A DNA stretch of 64,000 nt from DASUNQ01 sp035536455 (lineage in GTDB: Bacteria > Acidobacteriota > Thermoanaerobaculia > Multivoradales > UBA5704): positions 1-64,000 of the forward strand of contig DATLOC010000053.1 in assembly GCA_035536455.1 (NCBI GenBank). The letters are read 5' to 3'. The translations under genes and the position numbers were made by a program. The notes below the pieces were generated by a model, which was given only the letters and a program-made list of their open reading frames with translations, did not search any database and was not told where the DNA came from. Numbering within the stretch: position 1 is the first letter of the stretch; every line of letters starts with the position of its first letter. Below, in pieces: positions 24,024 through 31,989 of the stretch.

Positions 24024-24187
24024 TTGACGCCGTCATCTGACCGGCATCTTCCTCTCCTCGCCTTGGCGAGCCGTCCGCGCATGCCACGCGCAAACTACTA
24101 ACCTGATTTTGTTTAGAGCCTGATTTTTGAGAGCGGACTGCTCGCTAAGGCGAGGAGAGGAAGATGCCGGTCAGATGACGGCGTCAA
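24024..24187. repeat. 164-bp near-perfect palindrome (MITE-like) inside the transposon
   Basis: Arms 24024-24071 and 24140-24187 (48 bp) are inverted copies with one mismatch, beginning TTGACGCCGTCATCTGACCG. Pairing continues imperfectly inwards to about 57 bp per arm, leaving a loop of about 50 nt that is AT-richer. It lies between the 85-residue gene and the HARE-like gene. It could be a nested miniature inverted-repeat element, a bidirectional terminator or a replication/resolution structure; no flanking duplication is obvious. The rest of the gap 23822-24023 is AT-rich (for example AACCTGTTGAAAAACATAGG) and probably holds the HARE gene promoter, but no clear -35/-10 can be fixed. Confidence 0.85.
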
Positions 24188-24193
24188 AAAGAC

Positions 24194-24451
24194 TTATTGC
24201 GGCTTCCGCCAGCGCGCCTCGGCGGCCCGCTTGGCGATGAGGCGGCGCTCTTCAGGCGATAGTCGCTCCGCGCGGGCGCGGCCACCCTTGAGCCCGCCCT
24301 TCTGGCCGGCCACCGCCTTCGGGGGGAGCACCTTCTCTCGGGGTGGCGGCGCTTCCCCAATCGCTTCCTTAAAGACGCGGAAGGCGACCTGGGTGAAGTC
24401 CTCTTTCGGCTTACGTGCCTTCTTCTTCGGCATGCGGTCAGTAGAGTCCAT
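24194..24451 (-). CDS. Small basic protein with GGLKGG-x-AR motif (transposon cargo)
   Basis: The 85-residue protein starts at ATG 24451 with AGAGG six bases upstream. The N-terminus is Lys/Arg-rich (MPKKKARKPKED). A middle segment reads FTQVAFRVFKEAIGE. The C-terminal half is GQKGGLKGGRARAERLSPEE followed by RRLIAKRAAEARW, a motif common in small, very basic proteins of mobile elements and plasmids that are presumed nucleic-acid binding. It belongs to a compact run with the two genes upstream (its start lies 7 nt past their end). The function is unknown. Confidence 0.65.
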   Translation of the reverse strand: MDSTDRMPKKKARKPKEDFTQVAFRVFKEAIGEAPPPREKVLPPKAVAGQKGGLKGGRARAERLSPEERRLIAKRAAEARWRKPQ

Positions 24452-24458
24452 AGCGCCT

Positions 24459-24917
24459 CTAAGGGTCAAGGCGGCGCCCCGTCAGCGCCGCGCGGAAGGC
24501 TTCTCCAGGCTCCCCCTGCATCCAGCTCCGCGCCAGCTCCACCGCGAGCACGCGCGCGTCGCGCCTGCATTGAACGGTGGCGAGGACGCGGCCGGCTTTC
24601 CCCGGCTCTAGGTAGACCAGCGTGTGGACGTTGGTCTTGCTCAGCGTCGGCCCGGCGGCGGTCCCTCGGAAGGTAGCGAACGGCGGCGAGATGGAGCCCT
24701 TCACCTGCATGTCGCCGCAGTCCAGCGCGACGACAAAGCGCGCCTCGCGCCAGTGGAGCGGGACGGGGCGAGCGCGCAGCTTCAAGTAGCGCTCGACGGT
24801 GACGGCAATCCACGCGCCGACAGACGGGAAGCCTTCCGCCGCCGCGTTCCGCTGCCAGCGCACCGCCTGATGCGCGTCGGCGCGGACGGTGTACGCCGCT
24901 ACGCGCATCCCGCTCAC
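24459..24917 (-). CDS. Hypothetical protein (transposon cargo)
   Basis: The 152-residue protein uses GTG at 24917 overlapping the stop of the upstream gene (GTGA), so translation is coupled. The N-terminal part (RVAAYTVRADAHQAVRWQRN, then AAAEGFPSVGAWIAVTVERY) looks like a ribbon-helix-helix-like or plasmid-type DNA-binding segment, but this is weak. The C-terminal part is beta-rich (FVVALDCGDMQVKG, TNVHTLVYLEPGKAGRVLA). I do not recognise the family. Codon use and GC match the transposon cargo genes. Confidence 0.6.
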   Translation of the reverse strand: MSGMRVAAYTVRADAHQAVRWQRNAAAEGFPSVGAWIAVTVERYLKLRARPVPLHWREARFVVALDCGDMQVKGSISPPFATFRGTAAGPTLSKTNVHTLVYLEPGKAGRVLATVQCRRDARVLAVELARSWMQGEPGEAFRAALTGRRLDP

Positions 24918-25282
24918 CTAAGCGCGCCTTCGATGGCGGCGGCGATCTTCGCAACCCGCCCCGAAAGGCGCCGCGCGAGACGACAGAGCCGCACTAGCTC
25001 GCGCTCATCGGAGTCCGGGTCTTCGGAGACCATCCAGAGGAAGCCTTCGACGTGGCGCAGGTCCACGGCGGCGGCGCGGAGCTGCGCAATAGCGACGGCG
25101 CCGGCAATGTGGTCCCAGGTGCGCTCTCCCTCGAATGCGCGGTCCTGGACGTAGCCGCTCAGGAGGCGGAGGGCGTCCGCAATCTCAGGCGGGAGGAAGT
25201 AGGCGTAGGTCTCGCGCAGGCCGTTGCCTTCGTCGAGCGGGGCGCGGATGGGCGGGGCGGTAGACTCCTCGGAGCTGCGCAT
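24914..25282 (-). CDS. Hypothetical helical protein (transposon cargo)
   Basis: The 122-residue protein starts at ATG 25282, preceded by AAGGGGG. It is the first gene of a three-gene run reading towards the transposase end. It is mostly alpha-helical (ETYAYFLPPEIADALRLLSG, IAGAVAIAQLRAAAVDLRHV) with an Arg-rich C-terminus (LVRLCRLARRLSGRVAKIAA). I recognise no family. It overlaps the following gene by four bases. Confidence 0.6.
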   Translation of the reverse strand: MRSSEESTAPPIRAPLDEGNGLRETYAYFLPPEIADALRLLSGYVQDRAFEGERTWDHIAGAVAIAQLRAAAVDLRHVEGFLWMVSEDPDSDERELVRLCRLARRLSGRVAKIAAAIEGALR

Positions 25283-25429
25283 GGGCTAACCCCCTTGCGT
25301 GGTCAGGCCCGGCGGGGTGTGCAAGCACTCCGTCGGGCCGCTTCGGTTTCGAGGGGGAGGAGCGTTCCTCCCCTCCTCACCGTCGAGGGTAGCCTAGGTC
25401 AAGGGGCGGCGGACGGCCGCAGCGGCGGG

Positions 25430-25451
25430 GAATTCAAAATGACCCAGTGCC
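25430..25451. repeat. Right terminal inverted repeat of the transposon
   Basis: The exact inverse of 22112-22133, ending AAAATGACCCAGTGCC. The stretch 25283-25429 between the last cargo gene and this end holds no gene; an inverted repeat around GGAGGAGCGTTCCTCC (about 25359-25374) may be a small hairpin. Confidence 0.9.
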
Positions 25452-25517
25452 GTGTACCCAGCCCGTTCGCCCGCGTACCCAGCCCATTCGGCCGCCGACC
25501 CAGTCCGTTTGGCCGCC
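25452..25517. repeat. Target-site duplication (right copy) and right part of 21-bp array 2
   Basis: GTGTACCC (25452-25459) repeats the left flank. Units at 25454, 25475 and 25496 continue the 21-bp register (GTACCCAGCCCGTTCGCC and variants) up to the stop codon of the glycosylase gene. This proves that the transposon entered a pre-existing array. Confidence 0.88.
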
Positions 25518-25518
25518 G

Positions 25519-26178
25519 CTACACGCGCCGCGGTGCCCGCGGCCAGGGGTGGGGCCGCGAGACGTGCGGGTTGCCGCGCACCGCGAAGCGGAGCGGCCAG
25601 GCGGCCGCCTCGCCGGAGTAGTCGACGCCGATGCGCGGGCCGACGGCGACCTCGGCGTCCGCGACCGGCTCGCCGGCGGCGATCCAGAGCGGCGGCCGCC
25701 CGAGCGGCGCGCCGTCGAGCGCGCGGTCGATGGCGAGCGCTTGGCAGAGCCGCCCGGGGCCGCCGGCGAGGTCGCCAGGGCGCGGCTCCCGCGCCAGGCC
25801 GCGCAGCGCGCGCATCCGCTCCTCCCCAGCTACCGGCTCGCCGCCACGGATCAGCACCGCGCTCCCCACCCCCGCCTCGCCGGTCACCGCGTTCAGGCAC
25901 CAGTACATGCCGTAGATGAAGTAGACGTACGCGAAGCCGCCGGCGCGGTAGAGGCTCTCGTTGCGCGGCGTCCGCCGCCCGGCGAAGGCGTGGCTGGCGC
26001 GGTCGGGGGCGCCGAGGTAGGCCTCGGTCTCGACCAGCCGCAGCACCAGCCGCTCGCCGTCCAGCTCGCGCACCAGGTGCCGCCCGAGGAGGTCGCGCGC
26101 CACCTCCTCGGCCGGGCGGCGATAGAAGGAGACCGGCAGCGGGCGGAGACGCGGGCGGCGCGCGGGCGCTGGCGACAC
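25519..26178 (-). CDS. DNA-3-methyladenine glycosylase (Mpg/AAG family)
   Basis: The protein has about 219 residues from GTG 26178; a TTG at 26196 in frame is less likely. Family motifs include FYRRPAEEVARDLLGRHLVR, LRLVETEAYLGAPDRASHAF (catalytic Glu and Tyr), GGFAYVYFIYGMYWCLNAVT and AVLIRGGEPVAGEERM. It excises alkylated bases such as 3-methyladenine and hypoxanthine from DNA. A TATCGT hexamer sits about eight bases upstream of the GTG, compatible with a leaderless mRNA. It is divergent from the beta-helix protein gene and its stop abuts the 21-bp array. Confidence 0.93.
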   Translation of the reverse strand: MSPAPARRPRLRPLPVSFYRRPAEEVARDLLGRHLVRELDGERLVLRLVETEAYLGAPDRASHAFAGRRTPRNESLYRAGGFAYVYFIYGMYWCLNAVTGEAGVGSAVLIRGGEPVAGEERMRALRGLAREPRPGDLAGGPGRLCQALAIDRALDGAPLGRPPLWIAAGEPVADAEVAVGPRIGVDYSGEAAAWPLRFAVRGNPHVSRPHPWPRAPRRV

Positions 26179-26212
26179 GGGGCGCGACGATAGCAAGCGC
26201 TACAATCCTCCG

Positions 26213-26929
26213 GTGCCCGAGCCCGCCGCGCTGACCGCCGCCGCGCCGCCCTTCCCCACACTCTTCGCCGAGCTGCCCGCGCCGCTCGCCGCGCGCTTCG
26301 ATCCGGCGGCGCCGTGGGCGTTGCTCGGCGAGCCGCTCGACGCCCTCTTCGCGGCGCTGCCGGACGACGACGTCCAGGTCCGGCTGCCGCCGGACGTCCA
26401 CCTCGCCGGCAACAAGATCGTCATCGAGCGCGGCGTGCGGCTCCATCCCGGCGCGGTGATCGAGGGGCCGGTCTTCATCGGCCGCGGCACCGAGGTCCGC
26501 CCCGGCGCCTACGTCCGCGGCGGCGTCTGGATCGGCGAGGACTGCGTCGTCGGCGCCAACGTCGAGATCAAGCACGCCATCCTCCTCGCCCACGCCAAGG
26601 TGCCGCATCTCTCCTACGTCGGCGACTCGATGCTCGGCGCCGGCGTCAACCTCGGGGCCGGCACCGTCCTCTCGAACTTCCGCCACGACGGCGGCGAGAT
26701 CCGCATCCCCCTGCCCGGCGGCGGGTCGCTCCCGACCGGCCGGCGGAAGCTCGGCGCGGTGCTCGGCGACGGCGTCCTGACCGGCTGCAACTGCGTCCTC
26801 CACCCGGGGTGCGTCGTCGGGCGCGGGACGCAGATCTACCCGGGCGTGCAGCTCCGCCCCGGCCTCTACCCGGAGCGCAGCATCGTCAAGCTCCGCCAGG
26901 AGCTGGAGGTGGTGCCGCTCTCGACTTGA
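26213..26929 (+). CDS. Left-handed beta-helix (hexapeptide-repeat) protein, GlmU C-terminal-like
   Basis: The 238-residue protein uses GTG at 26213. After an N-terminal cap (residues 1-60) it shows hexapeptide-repeat turns: VRLHPGAVIEGPVFIGRGTE, VRPGAYVRGGVWIGEDCVVG, ANVEIKHAILLAHAKVPHLS, GAGVNLGAGTVLSNFRHDGG, GDGVLTGCNCVLHPGCVVGR. The order and the HLSYVGDS-GAGVNLGAGT pattern resemble the acetyltransferase half of GlmU and related UDP-sugar proteins. The nucleotidyltransferase half is missing, so acyltransferase activity on a nucleotide sugar is plausible but unproven. A TACAAT hexamer ends six bases before the GTG and no Shine-Dalgarno is present, so it is probably leaderless. The stop overlaps the recD2 start (TGATG). 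Confidence 0.8.
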   Translation: MPEPAALTAAAPPFPTLFAELPAPLAARFDPAAPWALLGEPLDALFAALPDDDVQVRLPPDVHLAGNKIVIERGVRLHPGAVIEGPVFIGRGTEVRPGAYVRGGVWIGEDCVVGANVEIKHAILLAHAKVPHLSYVGDSMLGAGVNLGAGTVLSNFRHDGGEIRIPLPGGGSLPTGRRKLGAVLGDGVLTGCNCVLHPGCVVGRGTQIYPGVQLRPGLYPERSIVKLRQELEVVPLST

Positions 26930-29202
26930 TGAGCGAGCCCCGCCAGCCGCGCCTGCCCGGGGCGCCCGGACCGGAGCCCGACGCCGCCCTGCTCGAAGGG
27001 GTCCTCGAGCGGATCGTCTTCGCCAACCCCGAGAGCGCCTGGAGCGTCGTGCGGCTGGCGGTGCCGGACGAGCGCGAGCTGGTCACCGCGGTCGGCAACC
27101 TCCTCGCCGTGCAGCCCGGGGAGAGCCTGCGGCTGACCGGCCGCTGGGAGCAGGACGCCCGCCACGGCCGGCAGTTCCGCGTCAGCTCCTACCAGACCGT
27201 CACTCCCGCGACCGTCGTCGGCATCGAGCGCTACCTCGGCTCGGGGCTGGTGCGCGGCATCGGCAAGGGGCTCGCCAAGCGCCTGGTCGAGCGCTTCGGC
27301 ATGGAGACGCTGGCGGTCATCGAGACCAGCCCCGAGCGGCTCGCCGAGGTGCCGGGGATCGGCAGGAAGCGCAGCGGCGAGATCCGGCGCGCCTTCCGCG
27401 AGCAGCGCGGCATCCAGGAGCTGATGGTGTTCCTGCAGTCGCACGGTGTCGCCACCGGCCTCGCGGTCAAGATCCACAAGCGCTACGGCGAGGAGGCGAT
27501 GGCGGTGGTGCGCGAGAGCCCCTTCCGCCTGGCGGTCGAGGTCTTCGGCATCGGCTTCCGCAGCGCCGACCGGATCGCCGCCGCGCTGGGGCTGCCGAAG
27601 GACGCGCCGCAGCGGGTCGAGGCCGCCCTCCTCCACCTCCTGGGCGAGGCGGCCGAGCGCGGCCACTGCTTCCTGCCGCGGGCGGCGCTCCTGGAGGAAG
27701 CCGTGACGCTCCTCGGCGTCGAGCCGGGGCGGGTCGAGGCCGGGCTCGCGACGCTCGGCGCCGCCGGCGAGGCGATCGTCGAGCCGCTGCCGGACGGCAC
27801 GGCGGCCGTCTATCTCCCGACTCTCTACACCGCCGAGCGCGAGATCGCCGAGCGCGTCGCCGCCCTCGCCGCCACGCCGGCGCCGCCGCTGGCGCTCGAC
27901 GTCGAGCGCGCCCTCGCCTGGCTCGAGCAGCGGGAGAAGGTCGCCCTCGCCCCCGAGCAGCGCGAGGCGATCCGGCTCGGGCTGACGCGCAAGGTGCTGG
28001 TGGTGACCGGCGGCCCGGGGACCGGCAAGACGACGCTGGTGCGCGGCATCGTCGAGGTGCTGGAGCGGAAGGGGCTGCGCGTCCTCCTCGCCGCCCCCAC
28101 CGGCCGCGCCGCCAAGCGGCTCGCCGAGGCGACCGGCCACGAGGCCGCCACCCTCCACCGCCTGCTCGAGTGGAACGCGAGGAGCCGCGGCTTCGAGCGC
28201 CATCGCGACCGCCCGCTCGACGGCGACCTCGCGATCGTCGACGAGGCCTCGATGCTCGACGCGCCGCTCGCCGCCCACCTCCTGCGCGCGCTGCCGGACG
28301 CCGCGCGGCTGGTTCTCGTTGGCGACGTCGATCAGCTCCCGTCGGTCGGCCCCGGGCGAGTGCTCGCCGACCTCATCCGCTCGGGCGCCGTCGAGGTGGC
28401 GCGCCTGCAGACCATCTTCCGCCAGGCGGAGCGGAGCCTCATCGTCACCAACGCCCACCGCGTGCGGCAGGGCGAGATGCCTCTCCTCGAGCCGCTCGGG
28501 GGGGACCGCGGCGAGGCCGACTTCTTTTTCGTCGAGAAGGAGACGCCGGAGGAGGTGCTGGAGGCGCTGCGCGAGCTCCTCGCCCGCCGCATCCCGCAAC
28601 GCTTCGGCTTCGATCCGGTCGAGGAGGTGCAGGTGCTGACGCCGATGAACCGCGGTCTGCTCGGCACGGCGAGCTTGAACGGGGTGCTGCGCGAGCTGCT
28701 CAACCCGGCGCGCGGCGAGGCGGCGGGGCCGTCGCGCGGCGGCTTCCGCGCCGGCGACAAGGTGATGCAGGTGCGGAACAACTACGACCTGGAGGTCTTC
28801 AACGGCGACCTCGGGCGGGTGGCGGAAATCGACGAGGCAGAGCAGCGCGTGGTGGTGAGCTTCGACGGGCGGCGGGTCGCCTACGACCCCGCCGCCCTCG
28901 ACGAGCTGGTGCTGGCCTACGCCTGCTCGATCCACAAGTCGCAGGGGAGCGAGTACCCCTGCGTCGTCGTGCCGCTGCACACCCAGCACTACGTCATGCT
29001 GCAGCGCAACCTGCTCTATACCGCCCTGACCCGCGCCCGCCGCCTGGCCGTGCTGGTCGGCGAGAAGCGGGCGTTGCGCGTGGCCGTCGGCAACGCCCGC
29101 ACCCGCGCGCGGCACACCCGGCTCGCCGAGCGCGCCGCGGCCGCGGCTGCCGGCTACCGCCCGGGCTCCCCCTCCGGCCAGGCCGGCGAGCCCTCCATCT
29201 GA
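26929..29202 (+). CDS. recD2: RecD2-type ATP-dependent DNA helicase (SF1B)
   Basis: The protein has about 757 residues from the ATG in the TGATG overlap. The N-terminal domain contains OB-fold-like and helix-hairpin-helix sequence (LAEVPGIGRKRSGEI, VEVFGIGFRSADRIA), as in RecD2. The helicase core has Walker A VVTGGPGTGKTTLVRG, motif II LAIVDEASMLD, VLVGDVDQLPSVGPGRVLAD, TIFRQAERS and the C-terminal LAYACSIHKSQGSEYPCVVV with YTALTRAR. It unwinds DNA 5'-3' in repair, independent of RecBC. Length and motif order fit the family. The last 49 bases overlap the convergent bactofilin-like gene. Confidence 0.93.
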   Translation: MSEPRQPRLPGAPGPEPDAALLEGVLERIVFANPESAWSVVRLAVPDERELVTAVGNLLAVQPGESLRLTGRWEQDARHGRQFRVSSYQTVTPATVVGIERYLGSGLVRGIGKGLAKRLVERFGMETLAVIETSPERLAEVPGIGRKRSGEIRRAFREQRGIQELMVFLQSHGVATGLAVKIHKRYGEEAMAVVRESPFRLAVEVFGIGFRSADRIAAALGLPKDAPQRVEAALLHLLGEAAERGHCFLPRAALLEEAVTLLGVEPGRVEAGLATLGAAGEAIVEPLPDGTAAVYLPTLYTAEREIAERVAALAATPAPPLALDVERALAWLEQREKVALAPEQREAIRLGLTRKVLVVTGGPGTGKTTLVRGIVEVLERKGLRVLLAAPTGRAAKRLAEATGHEAATLHRLLEWNARSRGFERHRDRPLDGDLAIVDEASMLDAPLAAHLLRALPDAARLVLVGDVDQLPSVGPGRVLADLIRSGAVEVARLQTIFRQAERSLIVTNAHRVRQGEMPLLEPLGGDRGEADFFFVEKETPEEVLEALRELLARRIPQRFGFDPVEEVQVLTPMNRGLLGTASLNGVLRELLNPARGEAAGPSRGGFRAGDKVMQVRNNYDLEVFNGDLGRVAEIDEAEQRVVVSFDGRRVAYDPAALDELVLAYACSIHKSQGSEYPCVVVPLHTQHYVMLQRNLLYTALTRARRLAVLVGEKRALRVAVGNARTRARHTRLAERAAAAAAGYRPGSPSGQAGEPSI

Positions 29203-30785
29203 TCAACCGGCAGCGCGGTCGTCCCCGGCGACGTGCCGTAGTCGGGGCCGTACTCCGGCCCCGGCTCGGGAGCGGGCGGCGGGGGCGGCGGCGCCACCCA
29301 GCGCCCCTCCCGCCGGCTCTGCGACCAGGCGAGGAGCGCGGCGCCGAGCCCGGTCGTCCAGGCCAGGTACTGGGCCAGGAAGCCGACCAGCATGGTGAAG
29401 CCGGCGATCGGCCCGAGGAAGCCGTCGATGATGCCGAGCAGGCGCCCGACGGTCCAGGCGAGCTGGATCAGCACCACGCCGCCGAACACCGCGAAGTAGG
29501 GATTGACGAAGGCGCGGCCGCCGCGCCCCTCGACCCAGCGGCCGAGCCGCAGCGCCACCCCGACGAAGCCCAGGAAGGCGGCGATCAGCAGCCCCAGGGC
29601 GATGAAGGGGTAGAGCAGGAAAAGCGGCCAGCCGATGACCGAGACGAGCAGCACGATGGAGACCACCAGCGTGATCGGCAGGATCAGCAGCTGCACCAGG
29701 AAGCCCACCGCCGCCGAGCGCCAGGCGTCGGTCGCGATCTGCCGCTCGATCCGCTCGATCGGACCGCGCGCCAGGAGCAGCGCCACCGCGCCGATCAGGG
29801 AGAGGAAGACGATCCAGACGATCGAGCCCAGGAACTCCCCGAACCCGCTGTCGTCGCCGCGGTCGTGGTCGGGATCGAAGTCCCAGCCGCGGTGCCAGCG
29901 GCGCCGGTCGCCGACCGACCAGAGCGAGACCTCGTTGACCTCGCCGTGGACCTCGGCGCCCTCGGCGCGGTCCACCCGGCCGCCGACGCTGGTGACGTTG
30001 TGCATGACCTCGGCGTTGGGGCCGAGCCGCACGCTGCCGCCGACCGCCGTCACCTCGCCGCCCACCCGGCCGTTGATCGTCGCCGAGCCGCCGACCGCCA
30101 CGACGTCGCCGCGCACCTCGCCGTCGACGCGCACCGAGCCCGCCACGGCGACCGCCTCGGAGGCCACCTCGCCCTCCTCGACGACCACGTTCTGCGTGAT
30201 GCTCACCCGCGAGCCGGAGCGCTGCTGCGGCAGATCGGGGAAGTCCGGCGGCGCCGGGGGTTCCGGCACCGGCGGGACCGGCGGGATGCCGCCCAACGGC
30301 CCCTCCCCCTCGGGGGTCTCGGTCGACTCGACCGGCGGGACCGCCTCGGGGAGCGCCTCGGCGGGCGCGGCCGGGGCGGCTGCCGTGCCGCCGTCGGCGG
30401 GGAGGCCGAAGAGCGCCCGCCGCTCACGCGCGGGCAGGCGGTGGAGGCGGAGGACCGGCTCGGCCTCCTCGGCCAGCCAGGCGCGCAGCACCTCGGCCGA
30501 GAGGCGCTCGCCGTTGACCGCCAGGGTGTCGCCGGCGACCTCGATCGAGCGCACGCCCAACCGCTCGACGCGCGGCTTGAGCAGCACGCCGTCGCGGATC
30601 GGCAGCACCTCGTAACGCTGCTCGACGGCGCGCCGCAGCTCGGCGCGCTGGCCGGCCTGGGCGGCCGCGAGTTGCGGCACGAGCGCCAGCGCGAGCAGCA
30701 GCAAGACCGGCAGCGCGGCATAGCCGCGGCCGGGGCGGTGCGCCCGGCGCCGATCGTCGAACGTCCTATCCGTGAACGTGGCCAT
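29154..30785 (-). CDS. Membrane protein with bactofilin-like polymer-forming repeat segment
   Basis: The 543-residue protein starts at ATG 30785 with AGGAG upstream. A signal-like helix (about residues 20-38) is followed by a domain of unknown type (RAVEQRYEVLPIRDGVLLKP). A Pro-rich linker precedes a beta-repeat segment with regular GSVRVDGEVRGDVVAVGGSA, TINGRVGGEVTAVGGSVRLG turns, as in bactofilin/DUF583-type or LiaF-like beta-helical proteins. Four to five transmembrane helices follow (about residues 340-500). The tail is Pro/Gly/Tyr-rich. It lies downstream of the sigma factor and a membrane protein (20-nt overlap), so it may belong to an envelope-stress regulon; that is inference. Confidence 0.7.
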   Translation of the reverse strand: MATFTDRTFDDRRRAHRPGRGYAALPVLLLLALALVPQLAAAQAGQRAELRRAVEQRYEVLPIRDGVLLKPRVERLGVRSIEVAGDTLAVNGERLSAEVLRAWLAEEAEPVLRLHRLPARERRALFGLPADGGTAAAPAAPAEALPEAVPPVESTETPEGEGPLGGIPPVPPVPEPPAPPDFPDLPQQRSGSRVSITQNVVVEEGEVASEAVAVAGSVRVDGEVRGDVVAVGGSATINGRVGGEVTAVGGSVRLGPNAEVMHNVTSVGGRVDRAEGAEVHGEVNEVSLWSVGDRRRWHRGWDFDPDHDRGDDSGFGEFLGSIVWIVFLSLIGAVALLLARGPIERIERQIATDAWRSAAVGFLVQLLILPITLVVSIVLLVSVIGWPLFLLYPFIALGLLIAAFLGFVGVALRLGRWVEGRGGRAFVNPYFAVFGGVVLIQLAWTVGRLLGIIDGFLGPIAGFTMLVGFLAQYLAWTTGLGAALLAWSQSRREGRWVAPPPPPPAPEPGPEYGPDYGTSPGTTALPVDQMEGSPAWPEGEPGR

Positions 30786-31329
30786 GGGACCAGCTCCTAT
30801 CGGTGCCGATGAGTCGGTTGAGAAGAAAGAAGGCCGCCGCCCCGAGGAGCAGCGAGCCGAGAAGGCCGGCGGCGATCGCCGGCGAGCGGAAGGGGGCGGC
30901 GAGCGCCCCGGCGAGATCGACGACGGCGAGCAGCCCATCGAGCGCTCCCACGAGACGGCCGCAGGCCGCGGCCACGAGCCCGGGCACGGCGCCGAGGAGC
31001 GCCGCGGCGTCGAGACCGCCGAAGAGCTCGCGGAGCAGCGCCGGGACGAACGGCGCCGCCACTCCGGCCCCGGCCAGCGCCAGCCCGAGCAGCAGCCGCC
31101 CCCAGAGCGTGGCGAGCGGACCGCGCGCCCGGGCGGACGCCGCGGCGCCGAGGCCCGCGGGAGCGCCGCCGACGCAGAGCGACGCGACCCGCGCGGCGAA
31201 GCCGAGCGGCGGGGCGGCGGCCGGGAGCTGGGCGAAGAGCGCCGCCAGGGCGGCCTCCGCCGCCTCGGCGTCGTCGTCGCGCTCGGCGTCCAGCCAGCGC
31301 CGCAGGGTGTCTTCGCTCTTGGCTCGCAC
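30766..31329 (-). CDS. Putative membrane anti-sigma-like protein
   Basis: The 187-residue protein uses GTG at 31329. The N-terminal 40 residues are Asp/Glu/Arg-rich (KSEDTLRRWLDAERDDDAEA), the pattern of short cytoplasmic anti-sigma domains, but the HxxxCxxC zinc motif is absent. Three hydrophobic segments follow (about residues 80-100, 105-145 and 150-175), and the C-terminus is His-rich (SWSHGHVHG). It begins 22 nt after the sigma-factor stop and overlaps the following gene by 20 nt. Its position strongly suggests regulation of the sigma factor, but homology is not clear. Confidence 0.6.
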   Translation of the reverse strand: MRAKSEDTLRRWLDAERDDDAEAAEAALAALFAQLPAAAPPLGFAARVASLCVGGAPAGLGAAASARARGPLATLWGRLLLGLALAGAGVAAPFVPALLRELFGGLDAAALLGAVPGLVAAACGRLVGALDGLLAVVDLAGALAAPFRSPAIAAGLLGSLLLGAAAFFLLNRLIGTDRSWSHGHVHG

Positions 31330-31351
31330 GGTCTTCGTCCCCGTTCCCGCC

Positions 31352-31888
31352 TTACGCGCCGGTGCCGCGCCCGGTTTCGCCGGGGGGAGACCATCCCGCC
31401 TCGGCCATCAGCACCGCCAGCGCCTTGCGCGCCCGGTGGAGATTGGTCTTGATGGTGCCCAGCGGCTGGTCCAGCGCCTCGGCGATCTCCTGGTAGGAGA
31501 GCCCCTCCTGGAAACGGAGGAGGACGGCGGCGCGGTACTCCGGCCGCAGCCGCCCGACCGCCCGCTCGAGCGCCCGCGCCAGGTCGCGGCGGCCGGCGGC
31601 GGCCTCGGGGTCCACGGCTGAGGGGTCGATCAGCACCTCGGCCCAGTCGCGGCGGTCCTCGATCCCGGCCTCCAGCGGCACTGTGTCGAGCTCCTGGCGG
31701 CGCAGGTGGTCGAGCGCCGTGTTGTGGGCGATCTTGAACAGCCAGCTCGAGAACTTCCGCGCCGGGTCGTAGCTCGCGAGCGCGCGGAAGGCCTTGACGA
31801 AGACCTCCTGCGCCAGGTCCTCGGCCAGCGCCGGCTCGCGCACCATGCGCACCACCAGCGCGTACACCGGCCGCTCGTAACGGCGCAC
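31352..31888 (-). CDS. ECF-type RNA polymerase sigma factor (start uncertain)
   Basis: From GTG 31888 there are 178 residues. Sigma region 2 (LAEDLAQEVFVKAFRALASY, FSSWLFKIAHNTALDHLRR) and region 4 (LRPEYRAAVLLRFQEGLSYQ, EIAEALDQPLGTIKTNLHRA) are clear. Coding similarity continues upstream of the GTG (TSDAELVASSLAGSERAFYD), which is the usual start of such sigma factors, yet that frame offers no ATG, GTG or TTG. The best candidate is ATC at 31957 behind GGGGAGCGGAG. It probably directs transcription of its own operon together with the following membrane protein genes. It is divergent from the chalcone-isomerase-like gene, sharing only about 100 bp. Confidence 0.88.
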   Translation of the reverse strand: MRRYERPVYALVVRMVREPALAEDLAQEVFVKAFRALASYDPARKFSSWLFKIAHNTALDHLRRQELDTVPLEAGIEDRRDWAEVLIDPSAVDPEAAAGRRDLARALERAVGRLRPEYRAAVLLRFQEGLSYQEIAEALDQPLGTIKTNLHRARKALAVLMAEAGWSPPGETGRGTGA

Positions 31889-31989
31889 CAGGTCGTAGAA
31901 GGCGCGCTCGGAGCCGGCCAGGGAGCTCGCGACGAGCTCGGCGTCGGAGGTTTGGATTAGACTCCGCTCCCCATCCTCAGGAGGACACG

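Larger units (their letters stand above)
22112..25451 (-). mobile_element. IS1-family transposon of 3,340 bp with passenger genes
   Basis: The element is bounded by perfect 22-bp inverted repeats (22112-22133 and 25430-25451; outer end GGCACTGGGTCATTTT) and flanked by the 8-bp direct repeat GTGTACCC. It encodes, all on the minus strand, an IS1-type transposase next to the left end, a tRNA gene, a HARE-like protein, a 164-bp palindrome and three small unknown genes. Typical IS1 elements are under about 1.7 kb, so roughly 2.3 kb is cargo. The perfect ends and duplication indicate a fairly recent insertion. It sits inside a 21-bp tandem array. Confidence 0.88.
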
